Origin: Candidatus Hydrogenedentota bacterium
Lineage (GTDB): Bacteria; Hydrogenedentota; Hydrogenedentia; Hydrogenedentales; SLHB01
NCBI GenBank assembly: GCA_013359265.1
Contig: JABWCD010000034.1
Coordinates: 1 to 52,284 of the forward strand
Length of the DNA: 52,284 nucleotides
Direction: 5' to 3'
Shown: positions 23,464-32,790 of the stretch, piece by piece
Layout of the letters: every line of letters starts with the position of its first letter
Position numbering within the stretch: position 1 is the first letter of the stretch
Notes under the pieces: generated by a model
Told to the model about the DNA's origin: nothing
The model's database searches: none
Seen by the model: only the letters and a program-made list of their open reading frames with translations
Position numbers and translations under genes: made by a program

Positions 23464-24882
23464 TCAAGCGCTCGGCGCCGCGGCTGAAGCGCGAAGCTCG
23501 TCGTACGAAGTCTCAATCAATTGCATGAGCGGCTTCAATTCGTCCGCCGCGGTGTGGTTCACGGCAAAGGTGACGCCAAGGTAGGGGCCGCAGGTCATCG
23601 CAACGCAGCCGATTCCGATGTGCGGGGTGGTGCCGCCGACGGGGTAGCGCATGAGGACAGGGCGGTTCGCGATGCGCAAGGGCGCCGGCTTTCGGGGGAC
23701 GTTGCTGACGACCATGACCGCACCAACCTTCTTTCCAGGGGCCATCGATTTGCGCTGCATGGCAACGGACGCGACGGTGCGTTGGACAATCGGCGCAAGC
23801 ACCGGCGACATACAAAAGAGAATCGCTCCGATGGCGCGGTGTGTGGCGAGTGGGTACCTGCACTGCTTGAGCGCTCGCATGTAGTTCGAAACGTTCCGCA
23901 CCAGATCGCGCGGATTCTCCACGTCGAGCGGGATGGGTACCGGCGCGAGCGTGGCGATATTCCCCATGTTGCGCGCTTCGCCTTCCTGGCGCATGTTGAC
24001 GGGAATACTGACCTTCATGACCTTGCCACGAGTATCGATGTTTCGCATCTTCGCGTAGTGCTGCACGGCGCGGCCAATCGTCCCGAGCAGGACATCGTTG
24101 ATCGTTGCATCGCACGCGCGGCCAAGTGCGCGAAGGTCCTCCAACAAGAACCGCGTGGTCGCGATGCGGATTCGTCCGGAACTCGGCGTATTGAACGGAA
24201 AGCGCAGCCCGTCCGCGCGGTTGAACGCGCGGCGGATTCGGAAGTATTCGCGCGAATCGTTCGACATGAGCCAACGCACGAGGCCCACTGTGTTGGCGGG
24301 AAAATGCACTGCAACGTTTATCCCGGTGAGTGCGTTGTCCCGCAAGCCGCGCCATAAACGCGTTGCAGCGTTCGGCAGCGGCGGCACGGGAGCCGGCGGG
24401 ATTGGCTGCGGCGCATCCTCCTCGAAAATGACCCGCTGAAAAGCCTCAGCCCCGACACCGTCCATAACGGCGTGATGGACTTTGAACAAGATCGCCGATT
24501 GGTTGCCTTCAAGGCCGGTGAGCAGGCGCGCAAACCAGTACGGGCGGTCGGTTGGCAGCGCGACACTATGAAAGTCCGCCGTCGCCGCCAAGACCTGCTC
24601 CCACGATCCCGGCGGGTCGAGTCGAACGTGATCGACGTGGTTCGCGAACGCGAAGTCCGGGTCGTACTCCCATGTCGGGTACGCGAGGTTAAGCGGAACG
24701 AAAACGGGGCGTTGGCGGAATCGTGGCAGATTCTGCACTTTTGCTTCGAGGTCCCGTGAGAATTCCTCGAACGACAACTCGCCATCGACGATGTTTGTCG
24801 AGCCGGTATGGCCGAAGCCGAGTTCGCTGACAAAGTGCAGCAACGCAGCGTCGCGCGCCAAAAGCCGTTCGCTCTCCCCCAT
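23464..24882 (-). CDS. Wax ester synthase / diacylglycerol acyltransferase (WS/DGAT)
   Basis: The product has 472 residues, the standard length. KVHHAVMDGVGAE contains the HHxxxDG catalytic motif. The N-terminus LARDAALLHFVSE and the middle NDVLLGTIGRAVQHYA and KVSIPVNMR are WS/DGAT-typical; DSRE-rich and NVPRKPAPLRIANRP segments match the C-domain. It esterifies fatty alcohols or diacylglycerol with acyl-CoA, forming wax esters or triacylglycerol storage lipid at the inner membrane. ATG 24882 (GGAG 7 nt upstream) is preferred over ATG 24903, which has no ribosome site. Confidence 0.88.
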   Translation of the reverse strand: MGESERLLARDAALLHFVSELGFGHTGSTNIVDGELSFEEFSRDLEAKVQNLPRFRQRPVFVPLNLAYPTWEYDPDFAFANHVDHVRLDPPGSWEQVLAATADFHSVALPTDRPYWFARLLTGLEGNQSAILFKVHHAVMDGVGAEAFQRVIFEEDAPQPIPPAPVPPLPNAATRLWRGLRDNALTGINVAVHFPANTVGLVRWLMSNDSREYFRIRRAFNRADGLRFPFNTPSSGRIRIATTRFLLEDLRALGRACDATINDVLLGTIGRAVQHYAKMRNIDTRGKVMKVSIPVNMRQEGEARNMGNIATLAPVPIPLDVENPRDLVRNVSNYMRALKQCRYPLATHRAIGAILFCMSPVLAPIVQRTVASVAMQRKSMAPGKKVGAVMVVSNVPRKPAPLRIANRPVLMRYPVGGTTPHIGIGCVAMTCGPYLGVTFAVNHTAADELKPLMQLIETSYDELRASAAAPSA

Positions 24883-25105
24883 GCGATCACTCCACGGAAG
24901 CATGATGTCAGTTACGACGAGGGCGCACGGCGACAGCGCCGACGCGCCCTTGCGCGAAGTATATCATTCGCGGGTAAGGTCAATGGCGGCCCAGCAAGAT
25001 GGGAAATGCTTGCTATTCAAGGCGTTAACGTGGATAATGCGGCGCTGTCTTGGACCTGGCAAACGGGTAGTTTTCGTAGTGCAGACTGGAGCAGGCACCC
25101 TTACA

Positions 25106-25714
25106 ATGGAACTGCGCGGGCTTCTCACCCGCGCGGAAGGCCGCGATATGCGGCTCGGCGAAATCGTCGAATCCATCCCCCACCGCGGTCACGTGCTGAT
25201 GATCGTGTTGTTCAGCTTTCCCATGAGCCTGCCTATTTCACCGCCGTTTCTGGGCGGCGTATTCGGGACCGTGCTGACCTTTCTGTCGTTCTATCTGGTG
25301 ATGGGACAAAAGCCCTGGATGCCGCATTATCTGCATCATAAGCCGGTGAAGTATCGCGTGCTCGAAGCGACGATCGCGAAGCTGACGTGGGCGATGCGAT
25401 ATCTTGAATTTGTATTGAAGCCGCGCTTGCTGTTCATGACGAAGAACGAGCGCTTGTGGCAGATACACGGCACCTTCCTCCTGTTCATGTCAATCGTTCT
25501 TGCGCTGCCGATACCCATGCCCGCGCCATTCACAAACTCGGTGGCGGCGCTCCCGATCTTTCTTACCTCGCTGGGCATGTTGGAGCGCGACGGGCGGATG
25601 ATTATCATCGGGTATTGCTCCACGCTGATCTGCATCACCTACTATCTCGCGCTGATAGTGCTTGGCAAAGAAGCGCTCGAGTGGCTGTTTCACTGGCACT
25701 CATCGATCTTCTGA
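25106..25714 (+). CDS. ExoD-like membrane protein (exopolysaccharide synthesis family)
   Basis: The product has 202 residues. RLGEIVESIPHRGHVLMIVLF, then FSFPMSLPISPPFLGGVFG and FLLFMSIVLALPIPMP follow the ExoD (PF06055) pattern: a short N-terminal helix, then several membrane helices with proline-rich turns. Rhizobial ExoD affects exopolysaccharide and alkali tolerance; its biochemical role is unknown. The frame is open from 24791, but ATG 25106 gives the usual family length and start; ATG 24983 is a possible alternative. It overlaps the convergent gene at 25700 by 15 bp. Confidence 0.75.
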   Translation: MELRGLLTRAEGRDMRLGEIVESIPHRGHVLMIVLFSFPMSLPISPPFLGGVFGTVLTFLSFYLVMGQKPWMPHYLHHKPVKYRVLEATIAKLTWAMRYLEFVLKPRLLFMTKNERLWQIHGTFLLFMSIVLALPIPMPAPFTNSVAALPIFLTSLGMLERDGRMIIIGYCSTLICITYYLALIVLGKEALEWLFHWHSSIF

Positions 25715-26539
25715 GGAGTGCGCAGCAAACGAGCTCGATGCCGACGACGCAATCGCGGCGTTCACGGCGTTGAAAAGTCGCTCCGACAGCGTTTCATAGG
25801 TCTGCTGGTAGTTCCCCTCGAACATAAGATCGTTCCAGGAACCCATGCCGCCGAATACCCACGCCTTCTGGCAGGCATCGAGCAAAGCCGTCGCCGTAGT
25901 CGATAGCACCCCGGGCGGCGCGAGGTCCTGGTGGTACCCGTGGCCGTGTTCCCCTTGCGATTTGATGGTATCGAGCGCGCTTTGGAAAGACTCGGAAAAC
26001 CCACTCAGCGACTGGTTCATGGAAAACAGAAGGACTTCGCGCAGCGATACCTCCAATTCACGCGCAACGAGGGACAGATCGCGCGAGTGACTCGTGCCAG
26101 ACCGGCGCGTTGTGTTGCCGCAATATTCGACTGTCCAGATTCTTCGGTCGGGCGCGTCCCGATTGCCGACCTTCCAGTTTCCGGCCCATCGTTCGGCAGC
26201 GCCCGACGGCAGCGCTACGTCCATGGACCATGTACCGCCGCCGCCCGCGAACGCTGCAACCAGCCAACCCGGGAGCTTGGAATCGTCGTGCCGCGCGCAG
26301 CGTAGTTGAACGCCCAAAGCGCCCTTCTTTTTGAGGTATTCGAACCACGCGTTCGGATCGGCCGCAACAGGTTCATTGCTCAGTCCACCCCACAAGCGCC
26401 TTCTCGTCGAAACAAAACGGATCGATTCGCAGAATTGCGCCGTCGAGTTCGTGATGAGAAATGGCGGCAGCTCGTGTCCACAAAGTGACGCATTGGCGTG
26501 GCACGTCAGTGCAACAAATTGGGCGATCGGGTGGTGCAT
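25700..26539 (-). CDS. Hypothetical protein, 279 aa, in operon with R2lox
   Basis: I do not recognise this family. Visible features are a Trp- and Gly-rich middle (GWLVAAFAGGGGTWSMD, RIWTVEYCGN) and a C-terminal helical part ending in a Ser/Ala run. Ser-rich FSMNQSLSGFSESFQSALD is the clearest helix. No signal peptide or membrane helix is evident. It starts 25 nt after the R2lox stop on the same strand, so co-transcription is likely. Its 3' end overlaps the convergent exoD-like gene by 15 bp, which argues that the two ends are tightly packed real genes. Confidence 0.6.
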   Translation of the reverse strand: MHHPIAQFVALTCHANASLCGHELPPFLITNSTAQFCESIRFVSTRRRLWGGLSNEPVAADPNAWFEYLKKKGALGVQLRCARHDDSKLPGWLVAAFAGGGGTWSMDVALPSGAAERWAGNWKVGNRDAPDRRIWTVEYCGNTTRRSGTSHSRDLSLVARELEVSLREVLLFSMNQSLSGFSESFQSALDTIKSQGEHGHGYHQDLAPPGVLSTTATALLDACQKAWVFGGMGSWNDLMFEGNYQQTYETLSERLFNAVNAAIASSASSSFAAHSSEDR

Positions 26540-26563
26540 AACCGGTCCAATCCGCGGCAGAGG

Positions 26564-27463
26564 TTAGGCGTCGTCGTCTTCAATCACGCTGCACGTCAGT
26601 TCGTCAATGGACGCCAGCGACATTGCGCGCGCACGGTCGAGCCGGTTGATCCGCTTGCCAAACTGACCCATCGCGTATTCCTGAAACACCGACTCGTCCT
26701 GGCCAAAGGGCGGGGTTTCGTACTGCGTGAACATTTCGTGGATCATGCCCATCGTGAGCGCGAGCAGTTCGTTCATCGTCTCTTGCACAACGTCCCAGAG
26801 GGATGCATCGGCGGAAATGAAGCGAGAAAGCAGGTAAATTCCAAACGCGATGTGGCGGGCCTCGTCCTGCTTAATTCTTGAAATGGCTTCGCGCGTTCCG
26901 GGCAATAGGTTCTTCTGGTCGAGCGCAAGGAAGTAGGCGTGGTAGCCGGTCTCGGCGATGATGCCTTCGATGACAAGGTTATAGGTGGTCGCCGCGCGGA
27001 CGATGGCCCGTGGCGACGGATCGGAGATGAGTGCGTTCATCGCCCCTGGCAGTGCGTCGTAGAAGACTGACTTGTAATACGAAAGGTGGTAGCGATTGAG
27101 GTCCCCGGCGTCGCCCGCGATTTCCGTCAGGAACCGATCAAAGAAGTCCGCGTGCTTGGCTTCCTCCCAGAGGAATGAGGTCATGTAGACGCTTTCCTCC
27201 GCGAAGCCGAGGCGGTTAATCGCGTACATGAGCGGCAGCAGATCGAGCGTGACGGCCTCTTCTCCCGCGGCGAACGACGCCGTAAGCCGCAATACCGCGT
27301 CGCGCTCGTCGTCGGTGAATAGCGGCCAGTCTTTCACGTCCTGCGTGAAGTCGATGTCCGACGGGTTCCACGTGCCGATGCGCTTGGCTTTCTCGAAGAG
27401 CACCATGGGCGGAGCGGCACGGCGCAGCCCTCGAGTGGTGGTCGCAAAAGCGGTGTGTGGCAT
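26564..27463 (-). CDS. R2-like ligand-binding oxidase (R2lox, Mn/Fe)
   Basis: The product has 299 residues. Ferritin-like metal ligands are visible: Glu in AAGEEAVTLDLLP, ExxH in WEEAKHADFF, Glu in YNLVIEGIIAE and ExxH in DEARHIAFG. In Mycobacterium R2lox the hallmark Val71-Tyr162 ether cross-link lies 3 residues after Glu68 and 5 before Glu167. Here E-E-A-V and Y-N-L-V-I-E reproduce both spacings, which separates it from true ribonucleotide reductase R2. It is expected to bind a Mn/Fe site and a long-chain fatty-acid-like ligand; its physiological reaction is unknown. ATG 27463 has GAGGAA 9 nt upstream. Confidence 0.88.
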   Translation of the reverse strand: MPHTAFATTTRGLRRAAPPMVLFEKAKRIGTWNPSDIDFTQDVKDWPLFTDDERDAVLRLTASFAAGEEAVTLDLLPLMYAINRLGFAEESVYMTSFLWEEAKHADFFDRFLTEIAGDAGDLNRYHLSYYKSVFYDALPGAMNALISDPSPRAIVRAATTYNLVIEGIIAETGYHAYFLALDQKNLLPGTREAISRIKQDEARHIAFGIYLLSRFISADASLWDVVQETMNELLALTMGMIHEMFTQYETPPFGQDESVFQEYAMGQFGKRINRLDRARAMSLASIDELTCSVIEDDDA

Positions 27464-27520
27464 GGCGCAGTTCCTCGCGGCTTGGGGTATTATGCGGCGG
27501 AGCACACCGGCCCGCAACCC
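27464..27520. promoter_or_regulatory. Short divergent intergenic region
   Basis: This 57-bp gap separates the divergently oriented R2lox gene and the PLP enzyme gene, so it must hold promoters for both unless the plus-strand gene starts earlier (GTG 27455). I see no clear -35/-10 pair. Confidence 0.3.
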
Positions 27521-28714
27521 ATGAGCACATCGCGCACATACGCGTACTATCGGCAAGCGCTGGCAGGCCACGCCATGCCGTGCGCCTTTGTCGATTTGGA
27601 ACTGTTCGATCAAAACGCGCGCGACATCGTCGCGCGGGCCGGAAGCAAGCGTATTCGGATCGCGTCAAAATCGATTCGGTGCGTGCCCTTAATCGAGCGG
27701 GCGCTCGCGAGCGACGTGCACTACCAGGGAATAATGGCGTACGCCGTGCGCGAGGCAGTCTTTCTAAGTCATCAGGGACTTGACGACATCCTGGTCGCAT
27801 ACCCGGCATATCACGAACTCGAAGATTCAGGGCTTGGCGAGGAACTACGGCGTGGAAAACGCATCGTCGTGATGGCCGACTGTGCGGATCACGTCCACCA
27901 CTACGAGCGCTTTGGCAAGGAGTTCAACGTCGTTGTTCCCGTCTGTCTGGATTTGGATATGTCGTCGCGATTTCCCGGACTGCACTTCGGGGTGCTACGG
28001 TCGCCGATTACGACACCCGGCGGGGCGCTGGAGGTGGCGCGTATCGCTCGCGCCTGCAAGCACGTGCGGCTTGTCGGGCTGATGGGATACGAAGCGCAGA
28101 TTGCGGGCGTGCCGGACAATGCACCGGGGAGTGCAGCGAAAAACTGGCTTGTGCGGACCCTCAAGGCGCGTTCGTTGCGCGAGATTCGCACACGCCGCGC
28201 GCGTGTGGTCGATGCGCTCAAGGCGGACGGACACGAACTCGAATTCGTAAACGGGGGCGGGACCGGAAGCATGGAGACAACGAAGGAAGAGGATTGCGTG
28301 ACCGAGATCGCTGTGGGCTCCGGTCTCTTTAGTCCGGCGTTGTTCGATCGGTATTCGGCATTTCGGCACGCGCCCGCCGTGGGGTATGCGATTGAGATTA
28401 CGCGCATCCCCGCCCCGGGCGTGTACACCTGCCACGGCGGCGGATATGTCGCGAGCGGCACGGGTGCGGACAAGTGCCCGCAGCCATATTTGCCTCTGGG
28501 GGCGCGGCTAACGCCGCTGGAAGGAGCGGGCGAAGTTCAGACGCCAATCCGTTACGACGGGCCGGAGAGACTCGCCATCGGCAGTCCGATCTTCATGCGC
28601 TATGCGAAAGCGGGCGAAATGTGCGAGCGGTTCAATTCGCTGTTGTGCATCGAGGGCGGAACGGTCACGCGAGAATTCCCGACGTACCGCGGCGAGGGAC
28701 AGGTGTTTCTGTAG
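27521..28714 (+). CDS. PLP fold-type III D-amino-acid dehydratase/aldolase-like enzyme
   Basis: The product has 397 residues. The N-terminal alanine-racemase-like barrel has RIRIASKSIRCVPLIERAL, in which the first Lys of SKS is the expected PLP lysine. FVNGGGTGSMETT is the phosphate-binding loop. The C-terminal part, PIFMRYAKAGEMCERFNSL, occupies the place of the metal-binding region of D-serine dehydratase and D-threonine aldolase. The usual His of that region is replaced by Tyr-Ala-Lys-Ala, while a Cys remains, so metal binding is uncertain. The reaction is not fixed: D-threonine aldolase, D-serine deaminase or a related lyase. ATG 27521 has no close ribosome site. Confidence 0.7.
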   Translation: MSTSRTYAYYRQALAGHAMPCAFVDLELFDQNARDIVARAGSKRIRIASKSIRCVPLIERALASDVHYQGIMAYAVREAVFLSHQGLDDILVAYPAYHELEDSGLGEELRRGKRIVVMADCADHVHHYERFGKEFNVVVPVCLDLDMSSRFPGLHFGVLRSPITTPGGALEVARIARACKHVRLVGLMGYEAQIAGVPDNAPGSAAKNWLVRTLKARSLREIRTRRARVVDALKADGHELEFVNGGGTGSMETTKEEDCVTEIAVGSGLFSPALFDRYSAFRHAPAVGYAIEITRIPAPGVYTCHGGGYVASGTGADKCPQPYLPLGARLTPLEGAGEVQTPIRYDGPERLAIGSPIFMRYAKAGEMCERFNSLLCIEGGTVTREFPTYRGEGQVFL

Positions 28715-28768
28715 GGCAGACCGCGATGATAGAAACAGGACGGACCATATCGAAGGCGTGGGCGCAGG

Positions 28769-30328
28769 TTAACGCTTTTCCGAGACGATGGTTTGAGTCG
28801 GCAAGACGATCGTGAACTTGGAACCCTTGCCGAGTTTTGAACTGACGAGAATTTCGCCGCCGTGCTCCGTGACGATTTTTTTCGAGCACGCAAGACCGAG
28901 CCCGGTCCCGCGCGATCCTTTGGTGCTGCTGAACGCGGTGAACAGGTGCGGCATAAACTCGGCCGAGATACCCGCGCCCGTATCGTTCACATTAATGTAA
29001 ATGCTGCGGTCGTCGGCGTGGGTGCGGATGGTCACCTTCCCTCCCACTTCCTCGCACGCGTCGATCGCATTCGTGGCGAGGTTGAGAATCGCGCGGTAGA
29101 TGCCGAGACCATCAATAGACACCTTGGGAAGCTCGCCGCGCACCAGTTCTATCGAGACCTTTGCGCGTTCGGCTTGCCCCTTCAATGTGTCGGCAATTTC
29201 CTTCACCAGCGCGTTGACGTCGGTGGGGGCGCGTTCGGGCTCGCGTTCGCGGGAAAACGTCACGAGGTTGAGCACCAGGTCTTCCATCCGATCGACGGAA
29301 CGGCGGATGAGCGGCCACCCTTTCTGAATGTATTTCATCTCCTTGGTCTCGAGCGACAGATCGACAAACTCCGCGCCGCCTTTCACCCCAACGAGGATGT
29401 TCTTGATGCAGTGGCCGATGCCCGCCGTGGCTTGACCGATGGCGGCCATGCGTTCTTGCTCGACAGCTTCTTTGTGCAGCCGCGCGTTCTCGACGGCAAC
29501 TCCGGCGACTCGGCCAATGGCCGTCAGCAGCTTGAGGTGATCGGCCTTGAACACCACTTCTTCGTCGCCCGAATCCACGTAGATAACGCCGATGACGTCT
29601 TCGCGCCCGCACAGCGGTACGCACATGGCCGCCGTAATGCCGTGGTGTACGACGCTCTCAGACCCCTTGAACTCGGTCTGCGCGTCGTGCGTGAGCACCG
29701 CGTCGCGGTGTTCGAGCACGTGATGAATAAGCGTCTGACTCAAGGGAGGACCGCCACGATCCTTCCCGCCAGAATGACTCGCGTTAACCACCGGTTCGTC
29801 GTCGTGCGCGGGTCTGGTGAGAATGAACCCGCGCTTGCAGGGTAGCGCTTCAAAGACCAAATCGAGCAACTGTTTCAACAAGTCGTCGAGATCGAACACT
29901 GTCCCGAGAAGTTGCGCCGCCTTGTAAAGAATAGGCAACTGGTTCGAGTTCGGATCGCGCACCATCTTGCTGAACAGTTCGCCGGCGCGATCGTAGGCGA
30001 TAAGCGAGCCCGTGTCGGAAAGCGATTTCTGGCGTGACGCCTTCGTGATCTGGAATGTGTGGGAACCGACGGTGAGTTGATCGCCTTCCTCGACCTTCAA
30101 CCGGACCACGCGCTCGCCGTTCACGCTGATCCCGTTTCGCGACCCGAGATCCTCCACTTTGAGTTGGCCGCCTTCGAGCCACACCCGCGCGTGCTTGCGC
30201 GACACGAGCGAATCGGGGAGCACCACATCGCACTCCGAGGCGCGGCCGAGAATCAACCCCTCGTTGCCGATGTGGTAGGTGCTGATGCTTTGCCCGTCCT
30301 TCTTCAGGACCAACTCGTATTGTGCCAT
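28769..30328 (-). CDS. FHA-GAF sensor histidine kinase
   Basis: The product has 519 residues, with no membrane helix, so it is cytoplasmic. Residues 1-95 form an FHA domain (GLILGRASECDVVLPD, VSRKHARV, SRNGISVNGE) that should bind a phospho-threonine peptide. Residues about 130-285 are a GAF domain (MCVPLCGREDVIGVIYVD). The H-box TAGIGHCIKNIL carries the phospho-acceptor His. NLATNAIDACE (N box), DTGAGI and GTGLGLACSKKIV (G boxes) complete the HATPase. There is no response regulator next to it. The FHA domain suggests input from a Ser/Thr kinase, as is common in Planctomycetes-like bacteria and myxobacteria. Confidence 0.9.
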   Translation of the reverse strand: MAQYELVLKKDGQSISTYHIGNEGLILGRASECDVVLPDSLVSRKHARVWLEGGQLKVEDLGSRNGISVNGERVVRLKVEEGDQLTVGSHTFQITKASRQKSLSDTGSLIAYDRAGELFSKMVRDPNSNQLPILYKAAQLLGTVFDLDDLLKQLLDLVFEALPCKRGFILTRPAHDDEPVVNASHSGGKDRGGPPLSQTLIHHVLEHRDAVLTHDAQTEFKGSESVVHHGITAAMCVPLCGREDVIGVIYVDSGDEEVVFKADHLKLLTAIGRVAGVAVENARLHKEAVEQERMAAIGQATAGIGHCIKNILVGVKGGAEFVDLSLETKEMKYIQKGWPLIRRSVDRMEDLVLNLVTFSREREPERAPTDVNALVKEIADTLKGQAERAKVSIELVRGELPKVSIDGLGIYRAILNLATNAIDACEEVGGKVTIRTHADDRSIYINVNDTGAGISAEFMPHLFTAFSSTKGSRGTGLGLACSKKIVTEHGGEILVSSKLGKGSKFTIVLPTQTIVSEKR

Positions 30329-30504
30329 GGGACTCCCGAGGAAACCGGCTCCACAGGGGAAACGTGCGCCAACCGGCTAACGTACTTCCCCGGCAATACT
30401 TTATCATGCGGGGCGCGGCGTGCGGCAAAGACAGCACATTAATGTTGCGGCGGAAAACCACTGATGGTATATTCAGATTTATTGAAGAGGGACAGGCAGC
30501 GCGC

Positions 30505-32787
30505 ATGAACGTCGCCCAAATTATCGATCGCCTGAAGGCGGACGCGTCGTTCCGGCAGAATATGACGACGTGGAAGACCCTGCCGGCGCGGCCCGCGAAG
30601 TTCGCGGGGTATCCCGAGCGGCTGAATCCGAAGCTGGTCGACGGGATGAAGGCGCGCGGCATTACCAACCTGTACACGCACCAGCGCGAAGCCATCGACG
30701 CGGTGCTCGATGGCGGGCACGTATGCGTGGTGACGCCAACGGCCTCGGGCAAGACGCTGTGTTACAACGCGCCCGTCCTGAACGCGATCATAGGGAACCC
30801 GAACGCGCGGGCGCTCTACCTATTTCCCACCAAGGCCCTGTCACAAGACCAGGTTGCGGAATTGCAGACGACGATCGACACCTTGCAGGTAAAGATCGGC
30901 ACGTATACGTTCGACGGCGACACGCCGGCCTCCGCACGAAAGGCCATCCGCAGCGCGGGACATATCGTGGTCACGAACCCGGACATGCTCCACACCGGAA
31001 TTCTCCCCCACCACACGATTTGGATGAAACTCTTCGAGAACCTCGAATTTGTCGTCATCGACGAGTTGCACCATTACCGCGGCGTGTTCGGGAGCCATTT
31101 GGCGAACGTGCTGCGGCGGCTAAAGCGTATTTGCGAGTTCTACGGCTCCAACCCGAAGTTCATTTGTTGCAGTGCGACCATCAACAATCCGAAGGAAATG
31201 GCGGAGCGGATCGTCGAAAAGCCGATGCGGCTCGTGGACAACAACGGCGCGCCCCAGGGAGAGCGGCATTTTCTGTTCTACAACCCGCCCGTCGTCAACC
31301 GCGAGTTGGGCATCCGCGCGTCTTCGGTTAAAGAGGCGACGCGAATCGCGTCGCAAATGCTCACACGGAACGTCCAATCGATCGTGTTCGCGCGCAGCCG
31401 GTTGCGCGTCGAGATTCTCACCACCTACCTGAAGGAGCAGGTGCGGCGGCTGGGCAAGAGCGACAAGCTGGTGTGCGGGTACCGCGGCGGTTACTTGCCG
31501 ACGGAGCGGCGCGCCATCGAGCGCGGACTGCGCAACGGCGAGATCATGGCGGTCGTCAGCACGAATGCGCTCGAACTGGGCATCGACATCGGCTCGCTCG
31601 ATGTCTGCATCATGACCGGATACTCGGGAAGCGTCGCGAGCACCTGGCAACAGGCGGGCCGCGCAGGCCGCCGTACGGGCGTGTCGCTGGTCGTCCTGAT
31701 CGCCTCGAGCGCGCCGTTGGACCAGTACATCATCAATCATCCCGAGTATTTCTTCGATCAGTCGCCCGAAAGCGCCACGGTCGATCCAAATAATCTCATC
31801 ATAATGACAAGCCATTTGAAGTGCGCCGCGTTCGAGATTCCATTCAAGGAAGGCGAGATTTTCGGTATCGACGCCGCGTCCACCGCGGAAATTCTGGATT
31901 ACCTCGCGGAGCAACGAATACTGCGCAAAACGCGCGACAAATGGCACTGGAGTTCGGACACGTATCCCGCCGAAGACATCAGCCTGCGCACCGCCGCGCC
32001 CGGCAACGTCGTCATTCTCGATACCTCGCAAAACGGCCGCGTAATCGGAGAGGTCGATCTGTTTGCGGCGCCGGTCGAGGTGTACCAAAACGCGATATAC
32101 TTGCATCAGAGCGCGCAATACACAATCGACAAACTCGACCTCGACGATCGCAAGGCGTACGCGCGGCCCGTCGATGTCGACTACTACACCGACGCGCAGA
32201 TCAAGGTGGACCTAAAGGTCATGGATACCTTCCGCGAAGAACATACCGGCTCGGCGATTCGGCGCACGGGCGAACTGAGCGTGACGTGGCTCCCAAGCAT
32301 CTACAAGAAGATCAAGTTTGGTACGCACGAAAACGTCGGCTGGGGCGAAATCCACCTGCCCGAAAGCACGATGCACACTACCGGCTATTGGATCGAGTTT
32401 CCGGAGAAGACCGCGGAGTTGCTCGATATCAAACAGACCGAATTGTCCGAAGCGTTGAGCGGGCTCGCAAACACGCTGCGTCAGGTCGCGCCCGTGCAGG
32501 TGCTGTGCGACCCGACGGATATTCGTGCGCAAGGCATGCTTCGCGCGCCGTTTTCGGAAATGCCGACGATCTATCTATATGAGACCTATCCCGGCGGTGT
32601 CGGCTTTAGCGAGAAACTGTTCACGCACCACCGGCGACTATTTGAGGCGGCGATTTCCCTCATCAGCGGCTGCACGTGCAAGGAAGGATGCCCAAGCTGT
32701 ACGGGCCCATCGCTCGAAGTCGGCGCGCACGGCAAAAAAGGCGCCCTGCGGCTGGCGCAGTTGGCCCTGGACCAAACAACGGCCTGA
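30505..32787 (+). CDS. mrfA: MrfA-type (YprA) DEAD/DEAH helicase with DUF1998-like zinc-binding tail
   Basis: The product has 760 residues, close to B. subtilis MrfA (749). Helicase motifs are TPTASGKTLCYN (Walker A), VIDELHHYRG (DEXH), CCSATINNPKEMAERI (motif III), NALELGIDIGSLD and WQQAGRAGRRTG (motif VI). GCTCKEGCPSCTGPS near the C-terminus holds the four cysteines of the zinc site. In B. subtilis, MrfA with the exonuclease MrfB repairs mitomycin-C damage independently of UvrABC. The following gene, 3 nt away, is an mrfB homologue. ATG 30505 begins MNVAQIIDRLKAD as the family does, with GAGGGACAGG upstream; the open frame reaches back to 30322 without family similarity. Confidence 0.88.
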   Translation: MNVAQIIDRLKADASFRQNMTTWKTLPARPAKFAGYPERLNPKLVDGMKARGITNLYTHQREAIDAVLDGGHVCVVTPTASGKTLCYNAPVLNAIIGNPNARALYLFPTKALSQDQVAELQTTIDTLQVKIGTYTFDGDTPASARKAIRSAGHIVVTNPDMLHTGILPHHTIWMKLFENLEFVVIDELHHYRGVFGSHLANVLRRLKRICEFYGSNPKFICCSATINNPKEMAERIVEKPMRLVDNNGAPQGERHFLFYNPPVVNRELGIRASSVKEATRIASQMLTRNVQSIVFARSRLRVEILTTYLKEQVRRLGKSDKLVCGYRGGYLPTERRAIERGLRNGEIMAVVSTNALELGIDIGSLDVCIMTGYSGSVASTWQQAGRAGRRTGVSLVVLIASSAPLDQYIINHPEYFFDQSPESATVDPNNLIIMTSHLKCAAFEIPFKEGEIFGIDAASTAEILDYLAEQRILRKTRDKWHWSSDTYPAEDISLRTAAPGNVVILDTSQNGRVIGEVDLFAAPVEVYQNAIYLHQSAQYTIDKLDLDDRKAYARPVDVDYYTDAQIKVDLKVMDTFREEHTGSAIRRTGELSVTWLPSIYKKIKFGTHENVGWGEIHLPESTMHTTGYWIEFPEKTAELLDIKQTELSEALSGLANTLRQVAPVQVLCDPTDIRAQGMLRAPFSEMPTIYLYETYPGGVGFSEKLFTHHRRLFEAAISLISGCTCKEGCPSCTGPSLEVGAHGKKGALRLAQLALDQTTA

Positions 32788-32790
32788 CCC

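Noticed and set aside
26564..27463. Ribonucleotide reductase R2 subunit
   Set aside because: The Val and Tyr spacing around the metal-ligand glutamates matches R2lox, and there is no R1 subunit gene nearby.
30505..32787. The DUF1998-bearing helicase as a defence gene (DrmA-like)
   Set aside because: Its length, start and the following YprB-type exonuclease at 3 nt match the mrfAB repair operon rather than DISARM.
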